From NCBI GenBank assembly GCA_028386065.3, contig JAKUCV010004712.1, positions 62,001 through 126,000 on the forward strand: DNA of 64,000 nucleotides, read 5' to 3'. The translations under genes were made by a program, and so were the position numbers. The DNA comes from Turnera subulata (Eukaryota > Streptophyta > Magnoliopsida > Malpighiales > Passifloraceae). Positions 1-17,517 of the stretch are shown here, in pieces (position 1 is the first letter of the stretch; each line of letters starts with the position of its first letter). The notes under the pieces are model-generated. The model was not told where the DNA came from. It saw nothing but the letters and a program-made list of their open reading frames with translations, and did no database searches.

Positions 1-5552
<5,552 letters not shown>

Positions 5553-5867
5553 GGATGTTCTAAAGATGCTGAGAGTGTCAGAATAGTGAAACATTTCTAC
5601 TCCTCAATATTGGAAATTAACTGATGAATCCCTCCTGATACCAAGGAGCAACAAATTAACAGCTGCTTACTTTCAAGAACTTAAAAAAGAGTATCAATCC
5701 AGCCAGGCTACATATTCACACCAAGTATATCCAACTTCCTTACAAAACTCGGGGCAGAATATCATGAAGGACGAGTAGAGATTCAATAAGAAAAACATGC
5801 TTGAGTAATAAAAAAATAAATAAATTAATTAATAAAAGCAAAGAGAAAGAATAGTATATACTGATCA

Positions 5868-6083
5868 TTAAGCAAGCAAACCTATTCCATTGGAGGGGCT
5901 TGAGCAACATGAACAGCAAAGTAGAAACTTTTGAGCAATAAATGGTGGCAAATGGGAGGTTGTGGATGTTGGATCATTGACAAAGTCATGTCTATGACAA
6001 CAAAAGCTGCTGAAGATATTTGAGAAGCCAATTATGACAGTCATTGTGATGATGAGATGGCTGGTGATACCCATCTTTTTCAT
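5868..6083 (-). CDS. Possible small secreted peptide or upstream ORF (71 codons)
   Basis: This ATG-initiated ORF lies about 315 bp upstream of the receptor-kinase start on the same strand. It has a hydrophobic N-terminus (MGITSHLIITMTVIIGFSNI) followed by a Cys-rich tail (CCSCCSS). I recognise no peptide family. It could be an uORF in the long leader of the kinase gene, an independent small gene, or chance. A GT donor-like sequence sits just before its stop. Confidence 0.2.
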   Translation of the reverse strand: MKKMGITSHLIITMTVIIGFSNIFSSFCCHRHDFVNDPTSTTSHLPPFIAQKFLLCCSCCSSPSNGIGLLA

Positions 6084-9000
6084 TCACACACACACCATAC
6101 TTCAAAATGGTTGAATAAAAAACTACTAAGACACAGTGCGTTTGGCGCTTTTGACTTTTGTTGGGAGGAAGGAGTATATAAAAACCAACCAAGTTTAGTT
6201 TTAGTTTACACACACAGACAAGAAACCTGAGGTCTTTCACCTACTCTTATGACTACCTGATTAGGCCCAAATAAAACTATATTATGAAATAAAGTAGGGC
6301 CAACCGCCACCAAATAGCAATGACCAGTTGCCTTTATTGTATGGAATGGTATAAACTATGAAACTTGGGTTAAAATATTCTGTTCACACTTTTAAAAACT
6401 CACCACAAATACTATCATTTTTGAAGAACCACCGGAGAGGTAGACAGTCACAGTGGCATCTATGTAAAAATATTTAACCCATATATATACAATATAATCC
6501 TTGGATTGGATGAACTGTAGTTAAGCTTGGAGAAGTTAGTGAAGAGTTAGTTCAACCATCAACAAGTTTCTTCAGTACTTCTGCTCACAAGTTGTAACCA
6601 ATTTAGTACACCTAGAGGGTTAGATAGTATATGACATATGACATGACAGAAATGAAGACGCATAAATGAGGAGGGAAGAAGACAATTCCTGTTTAATGGC
6701 ATCCACTTGGGTTGTAGTAGCTGATGTAATAAGCCCTCCTCACTAGGAAACAGTGGCCAGATTATTTAGTTGATCATGAGACCTGGTAATAATTTGAACT
6801 ATCAAAATTGTTAAAAAGAGAAAAAAGAACCCTCCTAATTAATTGACCGAGGGAAAGCTTCTGATATTTGAATAATTTGCTGGTATATTACCGATCTATA
6901 CTACAGGGTTTTTGTTTTGGTCAAAAGAGAAGGAGGATAAGGTGAGATAGATAATATATGCAGTCCAGAATTAATCGGCAACTAATGGCAGGTCCCCCCA
7001 GTTAGTACATATAGTATTAGGTTGGATAATGGTCATTGTCATGGATTTCAACAATTTCCAACTTTAATAAATACTAAAACAAAGGAAGGATGGGAAAATT
7101 TCCCTTTTTGTCAGCGTATGCAGTAAATATCACATGACTATTCAAACCATATTTCCTTGTCAAAGAAGTGAAAAGAGCAAAGCAGATAAAGCCAATCATG
7201 ATCAGTGATCACTGCATTGGCTGGCCTGGCCATGCCATGCCATATATATTGAATTGAACAGCTCTTTCCTTTGACACGGTCGCAACTCGCAACATGTGAT
7301 GCTGTCATGATAGAAATAATCCCCTACACTGGGAAACCTGTAGTTTTGCTTTGCTAGGCTGATGATAGAACATGTAGATATAGGAATGACCAATGATTAA
7401 ATGTTGAGTGGTACATATACCAGACGCCTTAACATTTGGGTATTGGTTCACTGTTTTTGCAGGCCATGTTTCAACTTCAGAAATTAATTGGCATAGGAAA
7501 TGTATCAATCTCCTACCATTACGAGTTGCTGACCATTTGGACGACAACGGGGACAACACGCATATACTTGTATTTGTTATATATATTATCGATCGGTTGG
7601 TGTTCCAATACATCAGCAAGAGTATCTTTTATACCTTACTGACATTCTCTTCTGTACTTGTTTGATTAATATTTGTGGGCTTGTATAGTAGGCAGTTAAT
7701 TGGCCGGCCTGTATGAAGGAGATGCTTTATTTTGCAGGAGCAGACTGCTAGTAGAAATAGAATCATAAATTATTTGATGCCACTAATTTACTAAAGATAG
7801 AGCACATATTATATATCAATAGAAAAATACAGAATGGATTGGTTATGATCGATAAAAATAGGTTTGGCAATTGCAATTCTATATTCATGGTCTAGCAGAG
7901 TCCACTAGTCAATCTTCACTAGGGGAAAATGGGACCTTAAAGGGATATGTACATATGCCTCAGAATTGCATTAAGAATGTAACAGACGTGACATCTTAAT
8001 TTATCTTTGTTCTCTTGATCAAGATCAAAAGCTGACATAGACTTCATTTTTTTTTTTTTTTCTGTTTTTTTGAATGGACAGACATTCCCGTAGTAGTGGA
8101 AAACAAAAGAAAACATGCTGCAGAACTTGGAGAAAGCCCAATAACAAATTACACAGGAGTCCCAAAGACTAATATATATATACTCACCCCAGCCCAACAG
8201 GCTAACAGTTGCCTGTTGGGTGTTTTGTACTTGGGTAGGTTGGCTGAGAATATTGGAGAATTGGTAGGCCTGGCAGAAGAGATCATGAGATATATGAATC
8301 ACAAGTTTGGTCCCAAATTCAACCAAGTTTGAGGTTGAAAGCTATGCTTGAAGCTGTTTAGTCCACAACCTTGTTGTTAGGGTGGGGATACCTACAGAGA
8401 GTGGACCTAACCTAACTTGAGTCCCAACCAACCACCAAGTTTTAGTTTCCAAAATAGACTTCACACGAAAAACCCAACTCACCCATCTCAATCCAAATTC
8501 TTTTGCATGCAAAATATTTTACCTTTTTTTTCGCAGCAGGTTGTAGCTTTCTTTTAGCTAGATAGGCCCCAATAGGTTATGAAACATGCAGGTGTTGGAT
8601 GGTGGAGGATATATACAAACCCAATATTCATTCTTCATCAGCATCTCATTCATTCCTTTCCTATCCTATCCAAATAACACACTTTTAAGATCGATTTTTC
8701 ACATGGCAGAAGCAATAATCATAGACAAGTTGTGCCATGCCACAATATCCTTATATTAATAGCCTTGATGGTCAAGCCCTAATTACGTTTTAGAATCAAT
8801 GAGTTGTTTACAGAATTGTAGCGTCTCGATCGAATTCAAATCCTGATCCCACTTTAAGTGTAAACCAATAAAAGAAAGGCTCCTTCGCATTCATATACAT
8901 CCGAGAGAGAGCGCTGAAAGAGAAATCTTCTTTTAAAAAAAAGTGAGACAAACAATGAAATCGAAATTCTGGCTGGGTAGTGAATAATGAATTAAAGAAG

Positions 9001-9117
9001 TGGAGCCAAGGATGGCGACAAATGCTCTTATTACTCCCTCTCATATTTACAGAAGAATATGGAGAATTCTAAGAAACTGATCTGAACATCTGGCCTGCAA
9101 AACCATAATTGCCGACC

Positions 9118-9144
9118 TATATATATATATATATATATATATAT
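9118..9144. repeat. (TA)n microsatellite
   Basis: An uninterrupted alternating T/A run of 27 bases. Confidence 0.95.
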
Positions 9145-9645
9145 GCATGAAATGCGACCGGACTCTATAATATTATTTTGGCAAAGACAACCTCATTTTA
9201 TTAATTTTATAAATACAGATTAAGATTAGGTTTCTAAGCTTATATATACACGATAATATATCTTATCATAAAAAACCTGATCTTACCAAGTACCAAGTAA
9301 TATTTCTACAAATTACATCACATTATTCTCTTGTGTTATATATTCATACATTGCAAAACTAGCTAGGACTTTGGGACACACACAATAAAGCAGTCTCTTT
9401 AATTGTTGGTTATTTCACAGAAAGTGAGGGCATGGCACATATCAGATATTATCACCATAACTTGCCCGTACAGTAGTCGGTCATGGTGGTGGGGCATGAA
9501 CTCGAGCGGTGTCACTTTTAGATAGGTTTACAATTAGACACAGGCTTTGGCCTTTGCCATTCTTAGGACTCTTTCATCTTTCATGCATGTGTGAGAAAAA
9601 AAAAAAAAACAATACGAGAAAATAGTAGATAGGAAAAAAACCCTA

Positions 9646-10095
9646 TTTGGCCCTTGTATTTCAATTTTGATCAATCGAGCACCTACATTTGCTAATTTGG
9701 ATCAATTGAGCACCCATATTTATAAATTTTGGTTAGTTTATCGTAGTCAAATTTAATTTAAGTCATAATTAACGGGTTGATTGACTAATTAACTGTGCAC
9801 ATGTCCAATCTCCAACATCCTATTTGACACATTTATTTCTTTCCTAAACTTGAATTTTGGCGAACTTACTCTATTTTAATAAAACAAACCGAGACCAAGA
9901 ATTCATTTCTTATTCAAAATCAACATGATTAATCAACTTAATAATTTTAACTTAAACATGACTATGGTGGATAAGATTGGGGAAGAAAAATTACTAGACA
10001 CAGGTGTTCAATCGATCGGATATATAAGTGCTTGATTGACCAAAACTAGAACGCAGAAGCCAAATTGACAGATCGGGAAAGAGGCAAGGGCCAAA
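9646..10095. mobile_element. Inverted-repeat, non-autonomous element remnant
   Basis: The segment is bounded by TTTGGCCCTTG (9646-9656) and its exact reverse complement CAAGGGCCAAA (10085-10095). Just inside each end are related motifs in opposite orientation: GATCAATCGAGCAC near 9669, and a near complement of it at about 10028-10041. No coding capacity is visible. This looks like a foldback or MULE-like non-autonomous DNA element; the superfamily is not certain and no target-site duplication was established. Confidence 0.45.
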
Positions 10096-11549
10096 TTTAA
10101 AAAGTTTGGCCACATAATCGGCCTTTTAGAAACAAGAAAAAAGGAAAAGGGGCAAAAGCTCAAAAAAAAAAAAAGAATAGGATGATCTCTAACTTGAAGG
10201 GTGAGTAGACAGCGTGGCAAGATTGGGCCACGTGGTGGAATGGTATTGGGTAATCCAAATGGGAGATCTGATCCTAGTGAGGGGGAGGAGCCTAGCAATG
10301 AAGTGATCCAGCTAATCTTCCCAAAACATGTCACCTTTAAAAGTGAGGTGGAAGGATGGCTGCGTGATGACGTGGAAGGCGGAGGACCAAAACAAAGTTT
10401 TTTGACAAAGAATCTGGGCAAGTCCTAGCCACTTGTTTGAGTGGCTCAGACATCCCCCCCTTCACAGAGGTCCAATAATTTCTCTCCTCTTCCTTCTACA
10501 CTATTGCATCCAACCCAACCAATAATGTTTGTTATAGTAGTAGTAATGTTTTTTTGTTGGTTTAACCAATCTTTAGGTAATTGACTGCTACTCCTGCCCA
10601 AAAACCTGTCTAATATCTTTAGCTATCCCAAATTTTCAGATACATTGCCCACATTATCCTCAGCATTTTCTGACTAGCAGTCATAGCAATGCAACCCAAT
10701 ATTGCATACGTACAGTCCAAGCTCTCTCTTTGTCTTGTTCCTGCCCAATTAAAAATGCCATCCACCTAAATTTGTTTCCATTATGTGAAAACGATTGAAT
10801 TCCCCATTGGAAAATTGACTCCACAGATTCTGAATCTTCACCTGCTGCCTCGGGACAATTTATACAGTTAACCAATCCATTTTTAGTTCAGAGATATAAG
10901 AGATTTCTTGTTAGAATACTATGTGTAATGTATATTCTCCCAAGAATTTTTTCTACAATAAACCTGCAAGCAACGAAAAACTAAAGTTTTGAAATTTCTA
11001 AGATTGACCCACAACTTAATTTTTTGAGCAAGGGAATTTCACTTCAAATTTCAGTCCGCATCTAATTTTTCTTTTTATTTATTTGATGAACAAGGATGCA
11101 ATATCTTAATCAAATTAATTAGCCATATGCTATTGCTGGTAAATGAACGACGATTTGCTGCTTATGTCTTCTGAGAATCAAGAGACCTACTATCTTACTA
11201 TCCATTCATTCTCTTTACCTGAAGAGAAAAAAAAAAAAAATGATGGTGCCTTACTGAATAGTTTGAGGAATGATTGTTGTCGTGAGGCGAATTGGGGCAT
11301 AATGGTCCTGACACTATGGATAATACTGAAAACTATCCTAAGATGTTAAATTACTGTAGATAAGTGGATAGAAAGAGAGAGAGAGAGACTCTTTACTTAA
11401 ATAAAGATCTACTATATATCCATCCAATCTATTCCTACATCTCTTCCCCTTCATATTCTCCTCCTCCTTTTTCTTTCTACTTCTTTCTCCATTATTCATC
11501 AGAGTCAAGGCAGAGGAGAGCAGTAGCTAGGCTAGGCAGGCACACATAC
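10096..11549. other. Intergenic and presumed promoter/5'-UTR of RPT2
   Basis: No gene is recognised. The last ~150 bases are pyrimidine-rich with TC/CT tracts, typical of a plant 5'-UTR leading into the RPT2 start at 11550. Confidence 0.5.
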
Positions 11550-11828
11550 ATGGCTACTCCTATCAACAGAAACAACAGTCGGCTCTCCATGGCCATGGAG
11601 AGGACTGGCCAATGGTACATACATATGTCTAAGCCTCATTATTTATAGGATTAATTAGTATACAATCTTCTTTGACACAAAGAACATTATTATTTTTTTC
11701 TTTTTGCTTTTCTTTTATCAACTGATCATCCTATCTTTCAAATTAAATGTCATGCAGGGTGTTCTCTCAGGAAATTCCTACAGATGTTATCGTTGTGGTT
11801 GGTGAAGCCAATTTTTCTCTGCATAAGG

Positions 11829-11879
<51 letters not shown>

Positions 11880-13787
11880 ACAGACATTTTAATGTATACA
11901 ATCAATGAACTACTAAAATAATATGTAATTGTTAGTTTGTACAAATGACTTAATGAATTCTTGTGGGGGGGGGGGGCAGTTCATGCTGGTTGCAAAGAGC
12001 AACTACATAAGGAAGCTGATAATGGAGTCAAAAGAACCAGACCTGACCACCATCGACCTCTCAGACATTCCTGGAGGCCCTGAGATCTTCGAGAAAGCAG
12101 CAAAGTTCTGCTACGGAGTCAACTTTGAGATCACAGTCCACAACGTGGCTGCTCTCCGCTGCGCAGCAGAGTACCTTGAGATGACCGACATGTACTGCGA
12201 CAACAACCTCGCCGGCCGCACCGAAGACTTCCTCGGCCAAGTTGCCCTCTCCAGCCTCTCCGGTGCCATTGTCGTCTTGAAATCCTGCGACCTCCTCCTC
12301 CCTCTCGCCGAAGACCTCAACATCGTCCAAAGATGCATCGATGTAGTCAGCCTTAAGGTATATTACTTAAACTTAGATGCCATAACACTTTCCTTGCCTT
12401 ACATGTATCTCTAGCTAGCTCTTAACTATGTACTGATCCTTTGTTGTGTTGGCGTTAACTCATGATCATCTCAGGCCTGTAATGAGGCGAATTTTCCCAG
12501 CAGATCACCTCCTAACTGGTGGACGGAGGAACTCTCCATCTTGGACATTGAATTCTTGGGAAGAATCATGGCCTCCATGAAGAAACGTGGGGCTAAATCC
12601 CTTACACTCGCCAGCGCACTAATCACTTACACCGAAAGAAACCTTCGAGACCTTGTCCGTGATCACTCTGGTAGTGGCTCCAAGTCCACTACTCTTCTTG
12701 ATGCCTCCTCCGCTGATGCGTATACCCGCGAGCGCGAGCTCCTGCAATCCATAGTCTCTCTGCTTCCATCTGAGAAAGCTGCTTTCCCTATCAACTTCCT
12801 CTGCTGTCTTCTCCGGACTGCCATATTCGTCAACGCCTCCACTGCTTGCAAGAACGAGCTCGAGAAGCGGATATCCATCATATTGGAGCATGTCACTGTG
12901 GATGATCTCCTGGTCTTGTCCTTCACTTATGATGGGGAGAGGCTGTTTGATCTTGAGAGCGTGAGGAGGATCATATCCGGGTTCGTGGAGAAGGAGAAGA
13001 ACATGGCTGTTTTTAACGGGGGTGACTTCAAGGATTCTTGCTCCTCATCTTTGCAGAGAGTAGCAAAAACGGTTGATGCTTATCTGGGGGAGATTGCAGT
13101 CTACGGGGAGCTAAGTATTTCCAAGTTCAATGGAATTGCAATGCTTGTGCCTAAGGGAGCGAGGAAGGTTGATGATGATCTCTATCGTGCCATTGATATC
13201 TATCTGAAGGTAAATTGCTCAATCCATTTGGCACGAACTAGTAGTTTTTGGTATCTTTTTTGAGATTGCAGGTGGACTGATTATGATTACTCATTATTAT
13301 TTTGTTGTTGCAGTCACATCCAAATCTTGATGAGATAGAGCGCGAGAAGGTGTGCAGTGTAATGGATCCATTAAAATTGTCCTATGAAGCCAGGCTCCAT
13401 GCTTCACAGAACAAGCGATTACCTGTACAGATTGTTTTGCATGCGCTTTACTATGATCAGCTCAAGCTGAGGAGTGGAGTGGATGAGCGTAGTACACCAG
13501 ATGCTAGGAACCAGTTGCAGACCGATGTGTCCCTGGTGAGAGAGAATGAGGCCCTGAGGTCAGAGCTTATGAAGATGAAGCTTTACATTTCAGATATCCA
13601 GAAGAGCCAAGGGAGCTCTGCCAAGGTTGGTTCGGGGTCTCGAAAAGGCACCTTCTTCTCCTCCATGTCCAAGACATTAGGGAAGTTGAACCCTTTCCGG
13701 CATGGCTCCAAGGACACATCTCATATCGATGATGGCGTTGGTGTGGACCTTACCAAGCCTAGGAGGAGAAGGTTCTCCATTTCTTAA
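11550..13787 (+). CDS. RPT2: RPT2 (ROOT PHOTOTROPISM 2) BTB/POZ-NPH3 protein
   Basis: There are five exons: 11550-11614, 11758-11827, 11980-12357, 12475-13209 and 13314-13787, giving 573 residues, the family's normal length. The N-terminus carries the RPT2 signature MERTGQWVFSQEIPTDV and then a BTB domain (GEANFSLHKFMLVAKS). The NPH3 domain starts at about residue 200 (NWWTEELSILDIEF) and contains KNELEKRIS and LSFTYDGERLFDL. A coiled coil follows (VRENEALRSELMKMKLY). The C-terminus KPRRRRFSIS is the one found in RPT2. RPT2 binds NPH3 and phototropin 1 at the plasma membrane and acts in phototropism, stomatal opening and phot1 adaptation, probably as a CUL3 adaptor. Intron 2 contains a TA microsatellite, and its 3' splice site directly follows a run of 12 G residues, which is odd for a plant acceptor. 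Confidence 0.96.
11841..11877. repeat. (TA)n microsatellite in RPT2 intron 2
   Basis: A pure TA run shortly downstream of the intron 2 donor. Confidence 0.95.
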
Positions 13788-14339
13788 GGACTTAATAGAA
13801 TGATGGTTAAGATTTGTTGTTGTTGGGGTCAAAATTCATGTAGATTGGGTAGATGTTATCCACATACTAGGATGCAAGAAATAAGTTTGTGTTGGTGTGG
13901 GAATCTCTGTTTTCCTTAGTGTTTGATTGTTTGGAAGAAACTTGGTGTTACGTTGATGTATTTATTCTCAAAATGTCTAGTGTAATATATTGCCAGGACA
14001 GCTTTGGTCCAAATTTTATTCAGCATCTAGTCCTGATTAATATTGCAACATTTGATAGTGGAATATAGCCCTCATGCATGCTTCTGCTGTTATTACTGCA
14101 TTCCCTGTGTGAGCTTGAAGTAGCACTACAGAGGAAAACAGAACTGGACTTGCAATATTGCAGCAGGGACATTTTCAGTTTGAAGCAAGCAGGGAGCTTC
14201 GCCCCAAAAATGCTTCGCAATTTTGGCATTCTTAACATGCATCTGACTTTCTCTACAGTAGTCCTGTTCATCATTTCTGCTACACCATTATCTTGGTGCG
14301 TCTGGTCTGGGGAACGGTCTTCTCATGCCTGCAAACAAT

Positions 14340-15040
14340 AGTTCTTGAAGCTTGAACAAATATACGTACTCTCCACCATCATCATCAGCTACGAATGTGT
14401 ATTGAATATTGTTGTAGGCGCGAGAGCAAATCAACAGATTGGCTGCAGGAGCATCAGACGGAGGAGCTGGAGGTTCTCTGAATAACATACATAGCAACAT
14501 GTGACAAATGAGTGCCGGAAATAATGAGTCCAAATTTATCAAATCAAGAACAAAATCTTCAAATAAACGAGTATTATTATTAATTCTAAGCCCTCTTACA
14601 ATCTTACAAGATAAATTGTGGCTGAAAATTTATTAGACAACACCGTTACAAATTGAAGGGAACTGAAATTATTGGGTGGCTAATTAAGAATCAAATGAAA
14701 ATCATATACTACAACACCGTTACGAATAGAAGGAGATCGACCAAACTGAAATTATTGGGTGGCTAATTAACAGTAGAAGTCTGGAAGGAAGAAATAAATA
14801 CAATTAAATGAAATTACTGGGCTAGATAGAGGAAGTCCACACCAAAAAGAACCCAAAAGCTAGAAACCAGAACCTACTAGTCCCAAGTTCCCCCAAACGT
14901 ATACATACAATGAATGCAATACCAATTTTAGTCTTGCTCCCACGATTGATTCAAGTCTAAAATTGGTCCAATGAAGCAGCAATACGAAAAATCACATTGT
15001 GTTGACAACCGATATAGAAAGAAAGTGGCAAAGCCATGAC
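14340..15040 (+). pseudogene. Decayed copy of the kelch-gene terminal exon and its 3' flank
   Basis: From the putative acceptor (ATATTGTTGTAG, about 14418) the sequence follows the last exon of the kelch-like gene at 30881: RLAAGASDGGAGGSLNNI, then a stop. Similarity to the region downstream of that gene continues in patches to about 15040, for example 'gattcaag.ctaaaattggt' and 'gaaagaaagtggcaaagc', which recur near 31725-31805. No upstream kelch exon is present, so this is a partial duplication. It is unlikely to encode a protein. Confidence 0.6.
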
Positions 15041-15456
15041 CAATTTGTGAAGAGTCAAATGCTCAGCATAACTCTTAGCTTCTGAACATCAATCGTAAGC
15101 CTGCAATACCACTTCAAAGGGTAGAAGGGCAGTCAGAATTAAATATATTCTTCAAAAATTTAAGTTCAAAAATTTTCAAGGACAATGATAAATGGCTACC
15201 ACAAACACTCCATCAGTTAGACAGAACTGGCATATAAGAATCAAAAGTCTCATAAAATAGCTGTTCAAAACACTCAAAAACCCATGCATCCCCACTGATC
15301 ATTGGATAGTAGTTACAATCAGTTAGCATTTGAAAAGCTTAGAACAATTGGAAGCAGGACACAAACTGCAATCCCCCCACCCATTCCAGAAAGTAGAGAA
15401 ACAGAGGGAGGCAGGGTAATTACAATGTTCGAACACATCATCATCAACAACAAAGA

Positions 15457-16680
15457 TCACAGAGGGTTCTTGTTAAGCCAAGGTGGTGGTGGCCAGAAAA
15501 CCCTGAAACAATCAGAGCGAGGACATAACCGCACAGCCTCCTTTGGTCCCCCACCAATTTCACAAGCTAGAAAATTAGAGGCAGGGTGATTACAATATTG
15601 ATCTCCATAATCATCAACAAAGAAAACATAGTTCCTCCTGTACCCGGGTAAAAGTTCGGCTGGAACCAAAGCTGACCAATCATTGGCAATAAACATCACA
15701 TGATCTTTCATGTCTTCCTCCCCTTCAACCCATTCTTGCCTCCGTTCGTCCAGCTTACTAACTATAAACGAATATGACAAAATAACTCCATCAATCTCCA
15801 ACTCATCGGGAGTAAGCTTCTCCACCAGGAAAAGATCCTGGGATGAAGCCACCAGGTACTTTTGCATATGCCCAGAAGAAAAGTATTCCTTAGCAGGAGC
15901 AACCTGCTTCATCTCTAGCGAAACAGGATCAACTGTAACTGTCAAACCAGAGACGACATTCGCAACATAGAATTTCCCTTTAAGGCAGCCAACCATCACA
16001 GAATCAAAATCAAGCAAGCCCTTCACGCTAACATCAACCAATGTCCATTCATCATCATCCCCCATCCTACGCACATACAAGTTTGGCTCTGGCACCGAAT
16101 TCACAACCATCAACATAAATCCATTCTCAGTCTCGCAAAACCTACACCAATTAACCTCATAGGGTTCACCATAATCCTGATAACCGCTGCATATCTCACG
16201 AACATGATAATCCCGCAAGTCCACAACTTTAGGCAATTCCCGCATGTGGGTTTCCCTCACTGTGCTTCTCGAGTTGGCTAAATCTAGGAAAGAGACGGTA
16301 CCCGATTCCGAGAACCGGAGCTTCACGAGCCATGGTCTGGTGGGGGCGGTGGGGGCAGCGAAGTTGCCCAGGAGGCGCATCCAGCGGGGCTGGGGGGTTG
16401 TGCTCGGGAGTGGCTGGATGGAGTAAACAGTGAACTTCTCAAGCTTCACCGGTTTGGAGGAGGAGGAGGAGGAGCCAGGGAAGGAGCGGAGGTGGAGGAT
16501 TCTGGAAGCTTGCGGGGGAGGAGGTGGAGGCGCCGAGTTCCGCCACGAGCTGCAGACGCTGCGAAAGCGGCGGAGGTCCGATTGGGTGTCGAGGCAGCCG
16601 GAAATCTTGTCCAAGAGTTCGCTTGGGAGATCACACCATTGTCGTCGTCGTGGTCTTGCTCTTCTGATTCTCGGAGCCAT
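15457..16680 (-). CDS. F-box protein with DUF295 domain
   Basis: This is a single-exon ORF of 407 residues. The F-box is near residues 14-55 (WCDLPSELLDKISGCL...LRRFRSVCSSWRNS). A DUF295-type beta-rich region follows and closes with VFFVDDYGDQYCNHP and CFRVFWPPPPWL. Such proteins are presumed substrate receptors of SCF ubiquitin ligases; the substrate is unknown. A Pro/Ser-rich linker lies after the F-box. A TATA box lies only about 38 bases upstream of the ATG, so the leader must be very short. The gene is intronless, as is common in this family. Confidence 0.93.
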   Translation of the reverse strand: MAPRIRRARPRRRQWCDLPSELLDKISGCLDTQSDLRRFRSVCSSWRNSAPPPPPPQASRILHLRSFPGSSSSSSKPVKLEKFTVYSIQPLPSTTPQPRWMRLLGNFAAPTAPTRPWLVKLRFSESGTVSFLDLANSRSTVRETHMRELPKVVDLRDYHVREICSGYQDYGEPYEVNWCRFCETENGFMLMVVNSVPEPNLYVRRMGDDDEWTLVDVSVKGLLDFDSVMVGCLKGKFYVANVVSGLTVTVDPVSLEMKQVAPAKEYFSSGHMQKYLVASSQDLFLVEKLTPDELEIDGVILSYSFIVSKLDERRQEWVEGEEDMKDHVMFIANDWSALVPAELLPGYRRNYVFFVDDYGDQYCNHPASNFLACEIGGGPKEAVRLCPRSDCFRVFWPPPPWLNKNPL

Positions 16681-16717
16681 GGGGAAATTTTGTGTTATGT
16701 GAGAAATTGGAAATCCC

Positions 16718-16726
16718 TATTTATAC
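16718..16726 (-). promoter_or_regulatory. TATA box of the F-box/DUF295 gene
   Basis: TATAAATAG on the minus strand, about 38 bases before the ATG at 16680. At usual TATA-to-start spacing, transcription would begin within roughly 10 bases of the start codon. Confidence 0.6.
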
Positions 16727-17092
16727 TCCTCTCCCTCTAATCACAGCACTTGGTCATTAAATGATACAATTATTATTATTATTATTATTTTTTAAGGAAC
16801 AGCGAGGAGGGTGGGCTCAATTCGAGGCCTATTATTAAGGATTAAGGGTAAGGGTAAGGGTACAGGGATAAATCGTGGTCGTGCCACGTTCAATAATGGT
16901 AGGCAAGTTACAGGGGGGAGAATCCAAAAGGTGAGAACCAAACGATACAAATACCATTAACCTTTAATAAATACTAAATATGTTTCAGTTATTTCCAAAA
17001 CCGTGCGAATATCATTGTTTGTTTAGTAAATGACATTTATTAACTTAAAATTTGCAGCCCATCTTTTCATTGTCTAGTTTATTAAATGTCAT

Positions 17093-17517
17093 GATTATGT
17101 ATGATTACTCTCTTATTATTATTTTGTTGTTGCAGTCGCATCCAAATCTTGATGAGATAGAGAGCGAGAAGGTGTGCAGTGTAATGGATCCATTAAAATT
17201 GTCCTATGAAGTCAGGCTCCGTACTTCACGGAACAAGCGATTACCTGTGCAGATTGTCCAAAATTCATGTAGATTGGGTAGATGTTGTCCACATACTACT
17301 TAGACTTGGGGAGGATGCAAGAAATAAGTTTGTGTTGGTATGAGAATCTCTGTGTTTCCTCGAGTATTTGATTGTTTGGAAGAAACTTGGTGCCTACTTT
17401 GATGTATTTTATTCTCAAAATGTCTAGTGTAATATATTGTCCGGAGAGGGTTTGTCCGAATTTTATCCAACAACATATAGTCCTCATTAATAGTGCAACA
17501 TTTTGATAATGGAATAT
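17093..17517 (+). pseudogene. Truncated duplicate of RPT2 exon 5 and 3' region
   Basis: Bases 17093-17257 match the end of RPT2 intron 4 and the first ~120 bases of exon 5, including the acceptor ttgttgttgcag and the SHPNLDEIE codons (with E-R-E changed to E-S-E). The match then jumps directly to what corresponds to about 13830, in the RPT2 3'-UTR/flank, and continues to about 17517 (both copies reach 'ggaatat'). About 400 bases of exon 5 are missing and the reading frame is lost. The LINE ORF1 remnant begins immediately after. Confidence 0.88.

Larger units (their letters stand above)
5553..9640. other. Intergenic, AT-rich; no convincing gene
   Basis: Apart from the short ORF at 5868-6083, I see no coding signal. 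The other ORFs here are short, overlap each other on both strands and lack recognisable domains. A perfect 10-bp inverted repeat (8193-8202 with 8211-8220, 8-nt loop) and a TA microsatellite are the only clear structures. Confidence 0.6.

Noticed and set aside
7202..8332. Cluster of 60-130-codon ORFs on both strands
   Set aside because: Mutually overlapping, AT-driven composition, no conserved motif; the 10-bp hairpin at 8193-8220 was too short to call a miRNA.
10008..10428. Overlapping ORFs of 137 and 75 codons
   Set aside because: They cover the end of the inverted-repeat element and lack any motif; one starts from a non-ATG codon.
14288..14542. Minus-strand ORF MINLDSLFPALICHML...
   Set aside because: Antisense of the decayed tail-exon copy; the plus strand explains the similarity to the kelch locus.
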